From Flavobacterium sp. 9R (GTDB taxonomy: Bacteria; Bacteroidota; Bacteroidia; Flavobacteriales; Flavobacteriaceae), in contig NZ_LR733413.1 in NCBI RefSeq assembly GCF_902506345.1, forward strand, positions 688,531 to 752,530: 64,000 nt of DNA, given 5' to 3'. The notes below the pieces were generated by a model, which did no database searches, was not told the origin of the DNA, and saw only the letters and a list, made by a program, of their open reading frames with translations. This document shows, piece after piece, positions 1-8,227 of the stretch (position 1 is its first letter; the number at the start of each line of letters is the position of its first letter). Made by a program: the position numbers and the translations under genes.

Positions 1-773
1 TCTCCGTAGGCTTTTTGTAATTCTATTTTCACAAAATCAACAAAATGGTCTTTCATATCCTTTTGTATCAGGATATAATCTGGAGCAATGCAAGTTTGTC
101 CTGCATTGATGAATTTTCCCCAAACAATTCGCTTAGCTGCTAGTTTTAAATTGGCAGTTTCGTCAATGATACAAGGGTTTTTTCCGCCTAATTCTAAAGT
201 TACTGGAGTCAAATGTTCTGCCGCAGCTTTGGCCACCACTTTACCTACAGGAACACTACCAGTGAAAAAGATATAATCCCAGCGTTGCGATAGCAATTTT
301 TGAGCTACTTCAACACCACCGTTTTCAACTTTGACGTGACTTACGTGAAAAACTTTTTCAATTATTTTTTTAATAACTGCTGCAGTATTTGGCGTTAGCT
401 CTGATGGTTTTAAAACCACTTGATTTCCTGCCGCCACAGCCGATACCAATGGACAAAGTGCTAATTGAAAGGGATAGTTCCAAGGAGCAATAATTAATAC
501 TTTTCCGTAAGGTTCTCTTAAAATATAGTCAGTGGAAGGAAAATTTAATATTGAAGGCCATACCCTTTCTGGTTTAGCCCATTTATTGAGATTTTTTATA
601 GTGTCTTTTAGTTCTGTAATGACATAATTGGTTTCGGTCAATACGGCTTCAAAAGCGGGTTTTTTGAAATCTTTATACAATGCTTGTACGATTTCGTCTT
701 CTAGTAACACAATAGTATTGAGTAGTTTTACTAATGTTTCTTTTCTAAAAGCTAAACTTGTTTTGTAATTCAT
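1..773 (-). CDS. Aldehyde dehydrogenase, truncated by window edge
   Basis: NAD(P)-dependent oxidation of an aldehyde to its acid. The frame is open from an ATG at 773 to the window edge with no stop, so about 257 N-terminal residues are seen and the C-terminus lies outside. Visible motifs are the cofactor-binding PWNYPFQLAL, the FTGSVPVGK loop, the general-base Glu in LELGGKNP and the nucleophile Cys in NAGQTCIAP. The short N-terminus starting directly in the first helices resembles the ALDH3 type (fatty or coniferyl aldehyde dehydrogenase-like). Family assignment is firm; substrate is unknown. It sits about 70 bp downstream of the pseudouridine synthase gene on the same strand. Confidence 0.9.
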   Translation of the reverse strand, partial: MNYKTSLAFRKETLVKLLNTIVLLEDEIVQALYKDFKKPAFEAVLTETNYVITELKDTIKNLNKWAKPERVWPSILNFPSTDYILREPYGKVLIIAPWNYPFQLALCPLVSAVAAGNQVVLKPSELTPNTAAVIKKIIEKVFHVSHVKVENGGVEVAQKLLSQRWDYIFFTGSVPVGKVVAKAAAEHLTPVTLELGGKNPCIIDETANLKLAAKRIVWGKFINAGQTCIAPDYILIQKDMKDHFVDFVKIELQKAYG

Positions 774-844
774 TTCTATAGTGATGAAATTAGGTACTGC
801 AAGTTAATTTTTAAAAACTTAAAAAAGAATTTTTTTTACAAAAA

Positions 845-1534
845 TCAAATCGCTTTCCAAATAACATCGTCTGGAACGGGTGCTGTAATTGATAAGGGTT
901 CTTTTGAAACGGGATGAACAAAGACCAATTTTCTCGCGTGCAAATGAATGCCGCCATCAGGATTGCTTCGGTCAAAACCATATTTCAAATCGCCTTTTAT
1001 TGGACAATTTATTGCAGCTAATTGCGCTCTAATTTGGTGATGTCTTCCGGTGTGTAGATTGATTTCTAAAGCAAAATAATTCGTGAGTTCTTTGATAATG
1101 GTATAGTCCAAACTCGCCAATTTGCTATCAGGAACTTCTTTGGTATGTGCTTTTGAAGTATTGTTTTTTTCGTTTCTTTTAAGGTAATGAACCAATTGGG
1201 CTTGCGGTTTTTCGGGTTTGTTTTTAACCACAGCCCAATAGGTTTTTTTAGTTTCTCGGTTGCTAAACAGTTCATTCATTCTGGTCAACGCTTTGCTGGT
1301 TCTAGCAAAAACTACAATTCCCGTAGTAGGTCTGTCTAACCGATGTACTATTCCTAGAAATACTTCTCCAGGTTTGTTGTATTTTTCTTTAAGGTATTCT
1401 TTGACTACTTCCGAAAGTGGTTTGTCGCCTGTTTTATCTCCTTGTACCAAATCGCCCACTCGTTTGTTCACTACAATCAAGTGATTGTCTTCGTGAAGGA
1501 CTTGAAGATTGTTTTTGGTAGAGATAATTTTCAT
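845..1534 (-). CDS. RluA-family RNA pseudouridine synthase
   Basis: Isomerises specific uridines to pseudouridine in structured RNA (23S rRNA or tRNA in characterised relatives). The 229-residue protein has the RluA-family catalytic motif HRLDRPTTG, whose Asp is the nucleophile, and the downstream motif HTGRHHQIRAQL. It has no N-terminal S4 domain, so it is the compact form closer to RluA/TruC than to RluD. The gene begins 6 bp after panB on the same strand, so the two are probably co-transcribed. The RNA target cannot be read from sequence. Confidence 0.9.
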   Translation of the reverse strand: MKIISTKNNLQVLHEDNHLIVVNKRVGDLVQGDKTGDKPLSEVVKEYLKEKYNKPGEVFLGIVHRLDRPTTGIVVFARTSKALTRMNELFSNRETKKTYWAVVKNKPEKPQAQLVHYLKRNEKNNTSKAHTKEVPDSKLASLDYTIIKELTNYFALEINLHTGRHHQIRAQLAAINCPIKGDLKYGFDRSNPDGGIHLHARKLVFVHPVSKEPLSITAPVPDDVIWKAI

Positions 1535-1540
1535 TTGGAC

Positions 1541-2359
1541 TTAGTACTGTTCGTTAGCGTTAGGGAAATCTTGCGATTTTACATCGCTTACATAGCCACT
1601 TATAGCTGTGGTCATTTGCTCATACAAATTCAAGTAACGACGTAAGAATCGAGGACTGAATTCGTTGTTCATTCCCAACATATCGTGAATTACTAATACT
1701 TGACCGTCAACACCACCACCAGCACCAATCCCAATGACAGGAATAGCAATACTTTTGGCTACTTTTTCAGCTAGGTGTGCGGGTATTTTTTCAAGTACTA
1801 AAGCAAAACAGCCTAATTTTTCAAGCATTTGAGCATCTTCGATTAATTTTTCAGCTTCAGCTTCTTCTTTGGCTCTTACTGTATAAGTTCCAAATTTATA
1901 AATGGATTGCGGGGTTAAACCCAAGTGTCCCATTACTGGAATACCAGCATTCAATATTTTCTTAATCGATTCTTTTATTTCTTTTCCTCCTTCTAATTTT
2001 ACAGCGTGTCCGCCACTTTCTTTCATAATTCGGATAGAAGAACGCAAAGCTTCTTTTGGGTCGGATTGGTAGCTACCAAATGGTAAATCTACAACTACCA
2101 AAGCTCGTTCTACCGCTCTAACAACAGAAGAAGCGTGATAAATCATTTGGTCTAGAGTAATTGGCAAAGTGGTTTCGTGACCTGCCATCACATTGGAAGC
2201 AGAGTCGCCTACTAAAATAACATCGATACCAGCGGTATCAACTATTTTGGCCATAGTGTAATCATAAGCCGTAAGCATTGAGATTTTTTCGCCATTGGCT
2301 TTCATCTCAATTAAGGATTTGGTCGTAATTCTTTTGTAATCTTTTTTGGCTACTGACAT
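1541..2359 (-). CDS. panB: 3-methyl-2-oxobutanoate hydroxymethyltransferase (PanB)
   Basis: First committed step of pantothenate (vitamin B5, hence CoA) synthesis: transfers a hydroxymethyl group from 5,10-methylene-tetrahydrofolate to 2-oxoisovalerate to give ketopantoate. The cytosolic TIM barrel is recognised by LTAYDYTMA, the metal-binding [11 protein letters not shown] segment, [17 protein letters not shown] and [11 protein letters not shown] chose the start at 2359 (MSVAKKDY), giving 272 residues, the usual family size; an ATG at 2386 would add nine residues not typical of the family. It leads a two-gene unit with the downstream pseudouridine synthase. Confidence 0.96.
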   Translation of the reverse strand: MSVAKKDYKRITTKSLIEMKANGEKISMLTAYDYTMAKIVDTAGIDVILVGDSASNVMAGHETTLPITLDQMIYHASSVVRAVERALVVVDLPFGSYQSDPKEALRSSIRIMKESGGHAVKLEGGKEIKESIKKILNAGIPVMGHLGLTPQSIYKFGTYTVRAKEEAEAEKLIEDAQMLEKLGCFALVLEKIPAHLAEKVAKSIAIPVIGIGAGGGVDGQVLVIHDMLGMNNEFSPRFLRRYLNLYEQMTTAISGYVSDVKSQDFPNANEQY

Positions 2360-2510
2360 ACCTTGTGTGTTTAATTTTGGGTGCAAAAGTACTAAAATTG
2401 TATAGGTTTCTGAGCACTATCTTCTTTTTATATTTTTTCTTGTAACGTTCTGTATTTTTTGATTACTAACCGATTGATTAAAAAGTAATTGTATCTAAAA
2501 TTTGACTCTT

Positions 2511-3014
2511 ATGGACCTAGATAAAAAATGGATAAAACAAGAGGAGCTAAAGTACTCTTTTGAAGTTGCGGGCAAAGTCATTGGAAATCTTACCATTAGC
2601 TATCCCAATTTTGAAAGAAAAGCTTTTTTTGAAATCGAAGACAAAAAATATACCTTGGAATATAACGGCTTTTGGAGCTCGTCGATTACTGTAAAAGATG
2701 AAAACGAGGCGGTAGTTTTGCGTTCGTACACCGAAAAGTGGTATGCTAATTCTTCTATTTTGGAGTACAAAGGACAAAAAATTAGATTGAAAATTAGAAA
2801 CAATCCTTTGGCAGAATATGTTATTTTTGATGAAAATCAGAACGAACTCTTGGCTTATGGTTTAAAAGCAGAAAATCATCAATGTAAAGTCGCCATTCAT
2901 TCTAATGGAAGCATAGATTATCTATTCGATTTTTTACTTTGGTATTCATTTTTGCCCATTGCCCAAGAGAATATGGGAGATTCTTTTGTTTTTCAAACCT
3001 TATTAATGACTTAA
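2511..3014 (+). CDS. Hypothetical protein, about 167 residues
   Basis: I do not recognise this family. The ATG at 2511 (MDLDKKWIK) is preferred; an upstream TTG at 2502 is in frame. There is no signal peptide and no clear membrane segment except a hydrophobic stretch near residues 140-155. The protein alternates short charged and aromatic segments, suggesting an all-beta fold. It is followed after 2 bp by an exported NTF2-like protein, so the two are likely one transcript. A LURP-one or tubby-like barrel is possible but unproven. Confidence is in the gene being real, not in its function. Confidence 0.7.
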   Translation: MDLDKKWIKQEELKYSFEVAGKVIGNLTISYPNFERKAFFEIEDKKYTLEYNGFWSSSITVKDENEAVVLRSYTEKWYANSSILEYKGQKIRLKIRNNPLAEYVIFDENQNELLAYGLKAENHQCKVAIHSNGSIDYLFDFLLWYSFLPIAQENMGDSFVFQTLLMT

Positions 3015-3016
3015 TT

Positions 3017-3448
3017 ATGCGAAAATTTATTTTAGGAATGTTGGTGTTGTTCGGAATGACTACCCAAGCTCAAAATCAGGAAGTACAACAAACGATTGAG
3101 ACTTTTTTCAAGGGATTTCATTCTAGAGATTCACTTGCGATTCAAAAAGTGTGTTCCGATAAGATGGGTTTGCAATCTATAGCAGAGAATGCGAAAGGCA
3201 GTCAATTTTCAACACAAACGGCTACAAAATTCTATCAGTCGATTGCCTCTATCCCTACGACAATGCAGTTTGAAGAGCGATTGTTAGGTCATACGATTCA
3301 TATAGATGGCACTATGGCTATCGATTGGACACCTTATGAATTTTACGTCAATGGGAAAAAAAGCCATTCGGGCGTCAATGTTTTTACGTTGTACAAAGAC
3401 AATGGACAATGGAAAATTGTAGCGATTATTGATACGAGACGCAAATAA
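3017..3448 (+). CDS. Exported NTF2-like (SnoaL-type) protein
   Basis: Small exported alpha+beta protein of the NTF2/SnoaL-like type. The start at 3017 gives 143 residues with a signal peptide (MRKFILGMLVLFGMTTQAQ); an ATG upstream at 2939 would put this peptide mid-protein, so it was rejected. After cleavage the pattern is an N-terminal helix (VQQTIETFFKGFHSRD), then strands ending in VNVFTLYKDNGQWKIVAIIDTRR, a frequent ending of this fold. Members bind small ligands or act as enzymes; no catalytic set is evident here. The gene starts 2 bp after the upstream hypothetical gene. Confidence 0.8.
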   Translation: MRKFILGMLVLFGMTTQAQNQEVQQTIETFFKGFHSRDSLAIQKVCSDKMGLQSIAENAKGSQFSTQTATKFYQSIASIPTTMQFEERLLGHTIHIDGTMAIDWTPYEFYVNGKKSHSGVNVFTLYKDNGQWKIVAIIDTRRK

Positions 3449-3473
3449 ATACTAAAGAATACTATTTGAAGTT

Positions 3474-3572
3474 TTAGGAGCTAATCCTGCTGTCCACTGT
3501 ATCTGTGTCGCTGAACCCCAGCGCCACAGGATGCCGTTCCCATCAGGGCTAGGGCAGTCGTTATTTCGAGAA
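3474..3572. repeat. Dispersed hairpin repeat, copy A
   Basis: Intergenic element between two convergent genes. Its core is a hairpin with CTGTG...GCTG pairing to CAGC...CACAG around 3499-3529, flanked by CTGTCCACTGTATC on the left and GGATGCCGTTCCCATC on the right. The flanks match those of three other elements in this window (about 19.8, 29.2 and 37.3 kb) while the inner stem differs. Confidence 0.6.
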
Positions 3573-3581
3573 AGTTTAGGA

Positions 3582-3953
3582 TTAAGTCACAATTCTTTCG
3601 ATATAAAATCGGTCTACAACATAGGCTAACCCAATACCCATCGTGTAGCACAACAAATCACTCCACAAAAAACCTTGCCCCAAAACATAATGTCCTAACG
3701 TAGTTTCTCTAATCGCCACTAGTGCTGCGGCTGTACTAAGTTGTTGGATTTCTACCGCGAAGCAAAATAGTAAAGGAAGTCCAATTTGCCAAAGTATTTT
3801 ACTTTTCAGAAACATCCACCGAAAACCAAAATAGACCATTAAGGCATACAAAATATCACCCATAAACAAGGGAATACCCACTATTTTTCGGGAAGAAATT
3901 CCCAATACAATCGTGAGAAGGGCAAGAATAAAGTATACGAAACGAGGTTTCAT
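3582..3953 (-). CDS. DUF2809 family membrane protein
   Basis: Integral membrane protein of 123 residues with about four hydrophobic segments (near residues 5-22, 30-45, 55-70 and 97-115). The family is DUF2809, VanZ-like in general shape; no reaction is established. The ATG at 3953 (MKPRFVYF) is preferred because a TTG at 3965 would overlap the sdaA stop. The gene follows sdaA by about 5 bp on the same strand and is probably its operon partner. The pairing itself says little about function. Confidence 0.8.
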   Translation of the reverse strand: MKPRFVYFILALLTIVLGISSRKIVGIPLFMGDILYALMVYFGFRWMFLKSKILWQIGLPLLFCFAVEIQQLSTAAALVAIRETTLGHYVLGQGFLWSDLLCYTMGIGLAYVVDRFYIERIVT

Positions 3954-3958
3954 TTGTA

Positions 3959-5386
3959 TTAACAATCCGCCATATTAACCGCTATAGCCAATCCACCTTC
4001 TGAGGTTTCTTTGTACTTTGAGTTCATATCTTTTGCGGTTTGCCACATTGTATCAATTACTTTATCCAAGGGAACTTTGGCGTTTTTAGAATCGGTTTCG
4101 AGTGCCAATTCTGCTGCGTTGATGGCTTTTATAGCGCCCATCGTATTGCGCTCAATACACGGAATTTGAACTAAACCACCTATTGGGTCACAAGTTAAGC
4201 CCAAGTGGTGCTCCATCGCAATTTCGGCAGCCATCAATACTTGTGCTGGGGTTCCGCCCATTACTTCGCATAAAGCTCCCGCAGCCATAGCGGATGACAC
4301 ACCGATTTCGGCTTGACAACCACCCATTGCGGCCGAGATAGTGGCTCCTTTTTTGAAAATACTTCCAATTTCACCCGCTACCATCAAGAATTGTTTGATT
4401 TGTTTTTCGTCGGCTTGGTGGTTTTCAATCACCATATAATACATCAATACGGCTGGAATAACCCCAGCACTTCCGTTGGTTGGCGCTGTTACGACACGTC
4501 CTAAAGCAGCGTTTACTTCGTTTACTGCTAAGGCAAAACAGCTTACCCATTTCAGAATTTGACGAAACTTTACTTCGGTTTTACGAATTTCTTCTAGCCA
4601 AGATTGTGGCGAATTATAATTCGATAATCCAATCAAGTTTTGATGCATATCAAAAGCTCTTCTGCGAACATTGAGTCCGCCAGGCAATATGCCTTCTGAA
4701 TGACAGCCAATGTACATACATTCTAGCATCGTGTGCCAAATGCGCAATAGCTCACTGTGCACTTCAGCTTCAGGACGCATTGAAATCTCGTTGGCATATA
4801 CAATTTCAGAGATGCTTTTGTTTTCTTTTTGGGTGTAGTCTAGTAATTCTGCGGCATTGTTGATAGGGAAGGGAAAAGCACATTTTATAGCGATTTTCTT
4901 TTTGGCATTGCTACGTTCTTCTTTTACTACAAACCCGCCTCCAATGGAATAAAAAGTGGAAGCATATTCGGTTTCATTTTCAAAATAAGCGGTAAAGGTT
5001 AATCCATTGGCGTGAAAAGGAAGAAACTCTTTATGAAAAATAATGTCTTGTAAAATATAAAAAGGTAGCGCTTTCTCGTTGCCTAATTGAATCAAATTAT
5101 TGTTTTCTATGGCCTTGATGATGCCGTCAATATCTTGTACCGGAATGTACTCTGGGTCTTGACCACTTAAACCTAACATCACGGCCAAATCGGTGGCGTG
5201 TCCTTTTCCTGTCAAAGACAACGAACCGTACAAATCTACTTTCACTCTGGTGATACTGGCCAAATCAAAATCCTGACGTAATTCTTCAAGAAAACGTTCG
5301 GCAGCACGCCACGGACCTAAGGTATGAGAACTAGATGGCCCTACGCCAATCTTTAACATATCAAAAACAGAAATGCATTCTTCCAT
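3959..5386 (-). CDS. sdaA: L-serine ammonia-lyase, iron-sulfur type
   Basis: Deaminates L-serine to pyruvate and ammonia using an oxygen-sensitive [4Fe-4S] cluster. This is the single-chain bacterial form: an N-terminal beta domain ([20 protein letters not shown], about residues 1-160) fused to the alpha domain. Three cysteines in the C-terminal part follow a C-x41-C-x10-C spacing (GGCQAE, GLTCDP, IPCIER), the cluster-binding arrangement of the family. I start at 5386, giving 475 residues; the frame extends to 5428 but those codons add no family sequence. Confidence 0.96.
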   Translation of the reverse strand: MEECISVFDMLKIGVGPSSSHTLGPWRAAERFLEELRQDFDLASITRVKVDLYGSLSLTGKGHATDLAVMLGLSGQDPEYIPVQDIDGIIKAIENNNLIQLGNEKALPFYILQDIIFHKEFLPFHANGLTFTAYFENETEYASTFYSIGGGFVVKEERSNAKKKIAIKCAFPFPINNAAELLDYTQKENKSISEIVYANEISMRPEAEVHSELLRIWHTMLECMYIGCHSEGILPGGLNVRRRAFDMHQNLIGLSNYNSPQSWLEEIRKTEVKFRQILKWVSCFALAVNEVNAALGRVVTAPTNGSAGVIPAVLMYYMVIENHQADEKQIKQFLMVAGEIGSIFKKGATISAAMGGCQAEIGVSSAMAAGALCEVMGGTPAQVLMAAEIAMEHHLGLTCDPIGGLVQIPCIERNTMGAIKAINAAELALETDSKNAKVPLDKVIDTMWQTAKDMNSKYKETSEGGLAIAVNMADC

Positions 5387-5669
5387 AATTCTAGAGTAAA
5401 ATTTGTAAAACAAAGATAAACGAATCAATGCTAAATCTGCATAATTTTATATCAAAATAAGTTTTCTATTGTTGAATTCTTTTTAAATCATAATCATATT
5501 AATTATTTTTTAATATTCTGTTAAAATGGGTAGCTGATTATTTGTTTAACGGAACCAACTTTTGTGTTCCTTATTACTTTTCTTGTGCGCTTTGGGGGTA
5601 TTTTTACAATAGCTTTGAAAGGGAAAATGTTTTAAAATTGATATATTTACTTTATAAATTAAGAAACAT

Positions 5670-6740
5670 ATGGAAGAACAACAATCCAATTCTGAAGAAA
5701 ATCAATTCGAAAAGATTACCGATATCATTATTCGACTAGGCGCATTAGCCATTATTTTGTTTTGGTGTTTTGCTATTTTACAACCATTTATTTTGATTTT
5801 AATATGGGCCATTGTAATAGCCATTGCGATGTATCCCGTTTACAAATCGTTTGTGAAACTGATGCGAGGAAGGAAAAAATTCCCTGTTTTTTTGTTGACA
5901 TTAGTGCTTTTGAGTGTGATTATCATTCCAAGTACTTTGGTTACCGAATCACTATATGAAGGGGTTTCTTATTTGACCAAAACCTATCAAGCAGGGAAAC
6001 CATTAATTCCACCTCCAGGCGAAACTACAGCCAATTGGCCTTCATTTGCTAGACCCATCTTAGATATTTGGCAACACGCTTCGGACAATCTTCAGGAAAC
6101 TGTTTTACAATATTCGGAACAAGTAACTACTGTTGGAACTTGGTTATTGTCGGCACTAGCAGGTGTAGGCAAAGGAATTTTACAATTCAACATCTCCATC
6201 ATTATTGCAGGATTTATATTGGCGTATTCAGAGAATTTGAAGATAGTTTCCAATAAAATCTTTCAAAAGTTAGCTGGAGCGCACGGAGGGCATTTTGCAA
6301 CTGTAACGGTGCAGACGATACAGAATGTAGTAAAAGGATTTTTGGGTGTTGCTATCATTCAATCAGTTATGGCGGGTCTTGGCTTTTTTATTGCTGGTGT
6401 TCCTTTTGCAGGTTTATGGGCAGTTGCTTGTTTGATTTTGGCTATTGTGCAAATTGGTGTGGGACCTATTGTTATTCCCATTGCCATTTATATGTTTGCC
6501 GTTTCAGATTCAACCACAGCAATTTTACTATCGATTTGGTTTGTCATCATTATGATATCTGATAATATTTTAAAACCAATTTTGTTAGGTAAAAATGCAC
6601 CAGTTCCAATGCCAGTTGTTTTTATTGGTTCCATTGGAGGCTTTATATTTAGCGGATTTTTGGGCTTGTTTTTGGGAGCAGTAGTTTTAACCATAGGCTA
6701 TAAACTATTTCAAACTTGGCTAGAAACTGAAAATCAATAA
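5670..6740 (+). CDS. AI-2E family transporter (YdiK/PerM type)
   Basis: Inner-membrane protein of 356 residues with about seven or eight hydrophobic segments. The C-terminal half carries the family region (VVKGFLGVAIIQSVMAG, then LLGKNAPVPMPVVFIGSIGG). Characterised relatives include E. coli TqsA and ion or small-molecule permeases, so autoinducer export must not be assumed. The N-terminal tail is acidic and Gln-rich (MEEQQSNSEENQ) and cytosolic. The gene stands alone between sdaA and PPK2. Confidence 0.9.
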   Translation: MEEQQSNSEENQFEKITDIIIRLGALAIILFWCFAILQPFILILIWAIVIAIAMYPVYKSFVKLMRGRKKFPVFLLTLVLLSVIIIPSTLVTESLYEGVSYLTKTYQAGKPLIPPPGETTANWPSFARPILDIWQHASDNLQETVLQYSEQVTTVGTWLLSALAGVGKGILQFNISIIIAGFILAYSENLKIVSNKIFQKLAGAHGGHFATVTVQTIQNVVKGFLGVAIIQSVMAGLGFFIAGVPFAGLWAVACLILAIVQIGVGPIVIPIAIYMFAVSDSTTAILLSIWFVIIMISDNILKPILLGKNAPVPMPVVFIGSIGGFIFSGFLGLFLGAVVLTIGYKLFQTWLETENQ

Positions 6741-6798
6741 CACCAAAAAAAATCCTTTGTCAAGACATTTATAGGACTTAGCAAAGAAATACTATCTA

Positions 6799-7027
6799 TT
6801 ACCCGTTGGGTGAAATACAAATAAAAAAAAAGAATTAACCACATAGAATCATAGATTAAACTAAATCAACATAGAAAAAAACAGAAATAGCACTATTTTT
6901 CACATAGATGAGCTATGTGAATAGTAAAACGTCTATTTCTTTCTATTTAAAATCTACAAATTCTATGCATCTAGCCTGCACTGAGGTATCGAAGTGTGGT
7001 AAAAAAGAATTTCACCCAATGAGTTAT
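6799..7027. repeat. Imperfect palindrome about 230 bp long, MITE-like
   Basis: The segment is close to a self-complementary structure. The ends carry TTGGGTGAAAT (left, about 6806-6816) and its complement ATTTCACCCAA (right, about 7009-7019). At the centre a perfect 9-bp stem, TTCACATAG at 6899-6907 with CTATGTGAA at 6913-6921, is nested inside AGAAATAG/CTATTTCT and CATAGAAT/ATTCTATG arms. No coding capacity. The right end reaches the last codons of the PPK2 gene region. Confidence 0.6.
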
Positions 7028-7969
7028 CTATTCTTCTAGTAAAGCCTTTCTAATTTCTTGCAATTCGGCTACTTTTTCTGGACTTACTCTAGGGTATTCT
7101 AATCCCATTTCATCCAAAGCATTGATAATGGCCGAAGCAATGACAATGCGCGCATACGATTTATTATCAGCTGGCACCACATACCAAGGAGAGTGCGTGG
7201 TAGTTGTTTTTTGAATCAAATCTTGATAGGCATTCATATAATCATCCCAAAAACCTCTTTCTTTGGCATCGGATGTACTAAATTTCCAGTTTTTATCTTG
7301 GTCGTCAATGCGCTCTATGAAACGTTTTTTTTGTTCTTCTTTGGATACATTCAAGAAAAATTTAATCACGATAGTTCCATTGCGATTCAGGTATTTTTCA
7401 AAATTGCGAATGTCTTCAAAACGTTCTTCCCAAATGGATTCTGTAACCAATTCTTGAGGAAGTTTTTGGGCTTTCAGAATTTGTTCGTGCACCCGAACGA
7501 CCAATACTTCTTCATAATACGAACGATTGAAAATACCTATACGACCACGTTCAGGTAAGTGTTTTTGGCAACGCCAAAGAAAATCGTGGTCCAATTCTTC
7601 GGAACTTGGTGCTTTGAAAGAAGAGACTTGGCACCCTTGTGGATTGACGCCCGAAAGCACGTGTTTGATGGCGCCATCTTTTCCAGCAGCATCCATCGCT
7701 TGAAAAATGAGTAATAACGACCATTTGTCCTGAGCATATAGAATTTCTTGCATATCAGCCAATGCGTCGACACCTAAGGCCAAAATTTTAGCCAATTTTT
7801 TGTTGCTAATTTCAACTTCCATATCGGTTTTATAATCCGATAATTGAAAAGAACCTTCTTCGGGTACTTTAAATTGTGTTGAAAATTGCTTGGCTCTTTC
7901 GATTCGTTCTTTTGGATTTAATTTTTCAAAAAGGAGCTTTTTTTTCTTTGGTTTTTCTTCTTTGCTCAT
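7028..7969 (-). CDS. ppk2: PPK2-family polyphosphate:nucleotide phosphotransferase
   Basis: Transfers phosphate between inorganic polyphosphate and nucleotides in the cytosol. The 313-residue protein has the PPK2 P-loop MDAAGKDGAIKH, the second motif FNRSYYEEVLVVRVH (family form NRSYYEDV) and a lid-like region KRFIERIDDQDKNWKFS. A charged Lys-rich N-terminus (KEEKPKKKKL) precedes the domain. PPK2 classes differ in using AMP, ADP or both; I cannot decide the class by eye. It has no operon partner; the upstream gene is divergent and 258 bp away. Confidence 0.92.
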   Translation of the reverse strand: MSKEEKPKKKKLLFEKLNPKERIERAKQFSTQFKVPEEGSFQLSDYKTDMEVEISNKKLAKILALGVDALADMQEILYAQDKWSLLLIFQAMDAAGKDGAIKHVLSGVNPQGCQVSSFKAPSSEELDHDFLWRCQKHLPERGRIGIFNRSYYEEVLVVRVHEQILKAQKLPQELVTESIWEERFEDIRNFEKYLNRNGTIVIKFFLNVSKEEQKKRFIERIDDQDKNWKFSTSDAKERGFWDDYMNAYQDLIQKTTTTHSPWYVVPADNKSYARIVIASAIINALDEMGLEYPRVSPEKVAELQEIRKALLEE

Positions 7970-8196
7970 GGATATCTGATTTTAGAAAGTTTTTAAGCGG
8001 TTGTTTTTCAATAGTTTCACTCAAATTTACTTTTTTAATTTATTGTATGAAAATAAAATAATACCGATTGTTTTTAATTGTGATTTTTTAAAGCCTTGTA
8101 TATCAATGTTTTTTTTGTTTTTCTAGCTAAAAAGTCGTTCAAAATCGGCTTATGGGTTAGTTTGTAATTTATTTAGGTCAATATCTATGGTTTCCT

Positions 8197-8204
8197 TATT
8201 TTTG
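8197..8204 (+). promoter_or_regulatory. Candidate -7 box of the M14 peptidase gene
   Basis: TATTTTTG matches the Bacteroidota -7 consensus TAnnTTTG and lies 23 bp before the start codon. No good TTTG is seen at the usual -33 distance. Confidence 0.4.
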
Positions 8205-8227
8205 AATTCTAATAAACCAAAAACAGT

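Noticed and set aside
5542..5739. Open frame upstream of the AI-2E transporter
   Set aside because: It overlaps the transporter start, has no recognisable features and lies in AT-rich promoter DNA.
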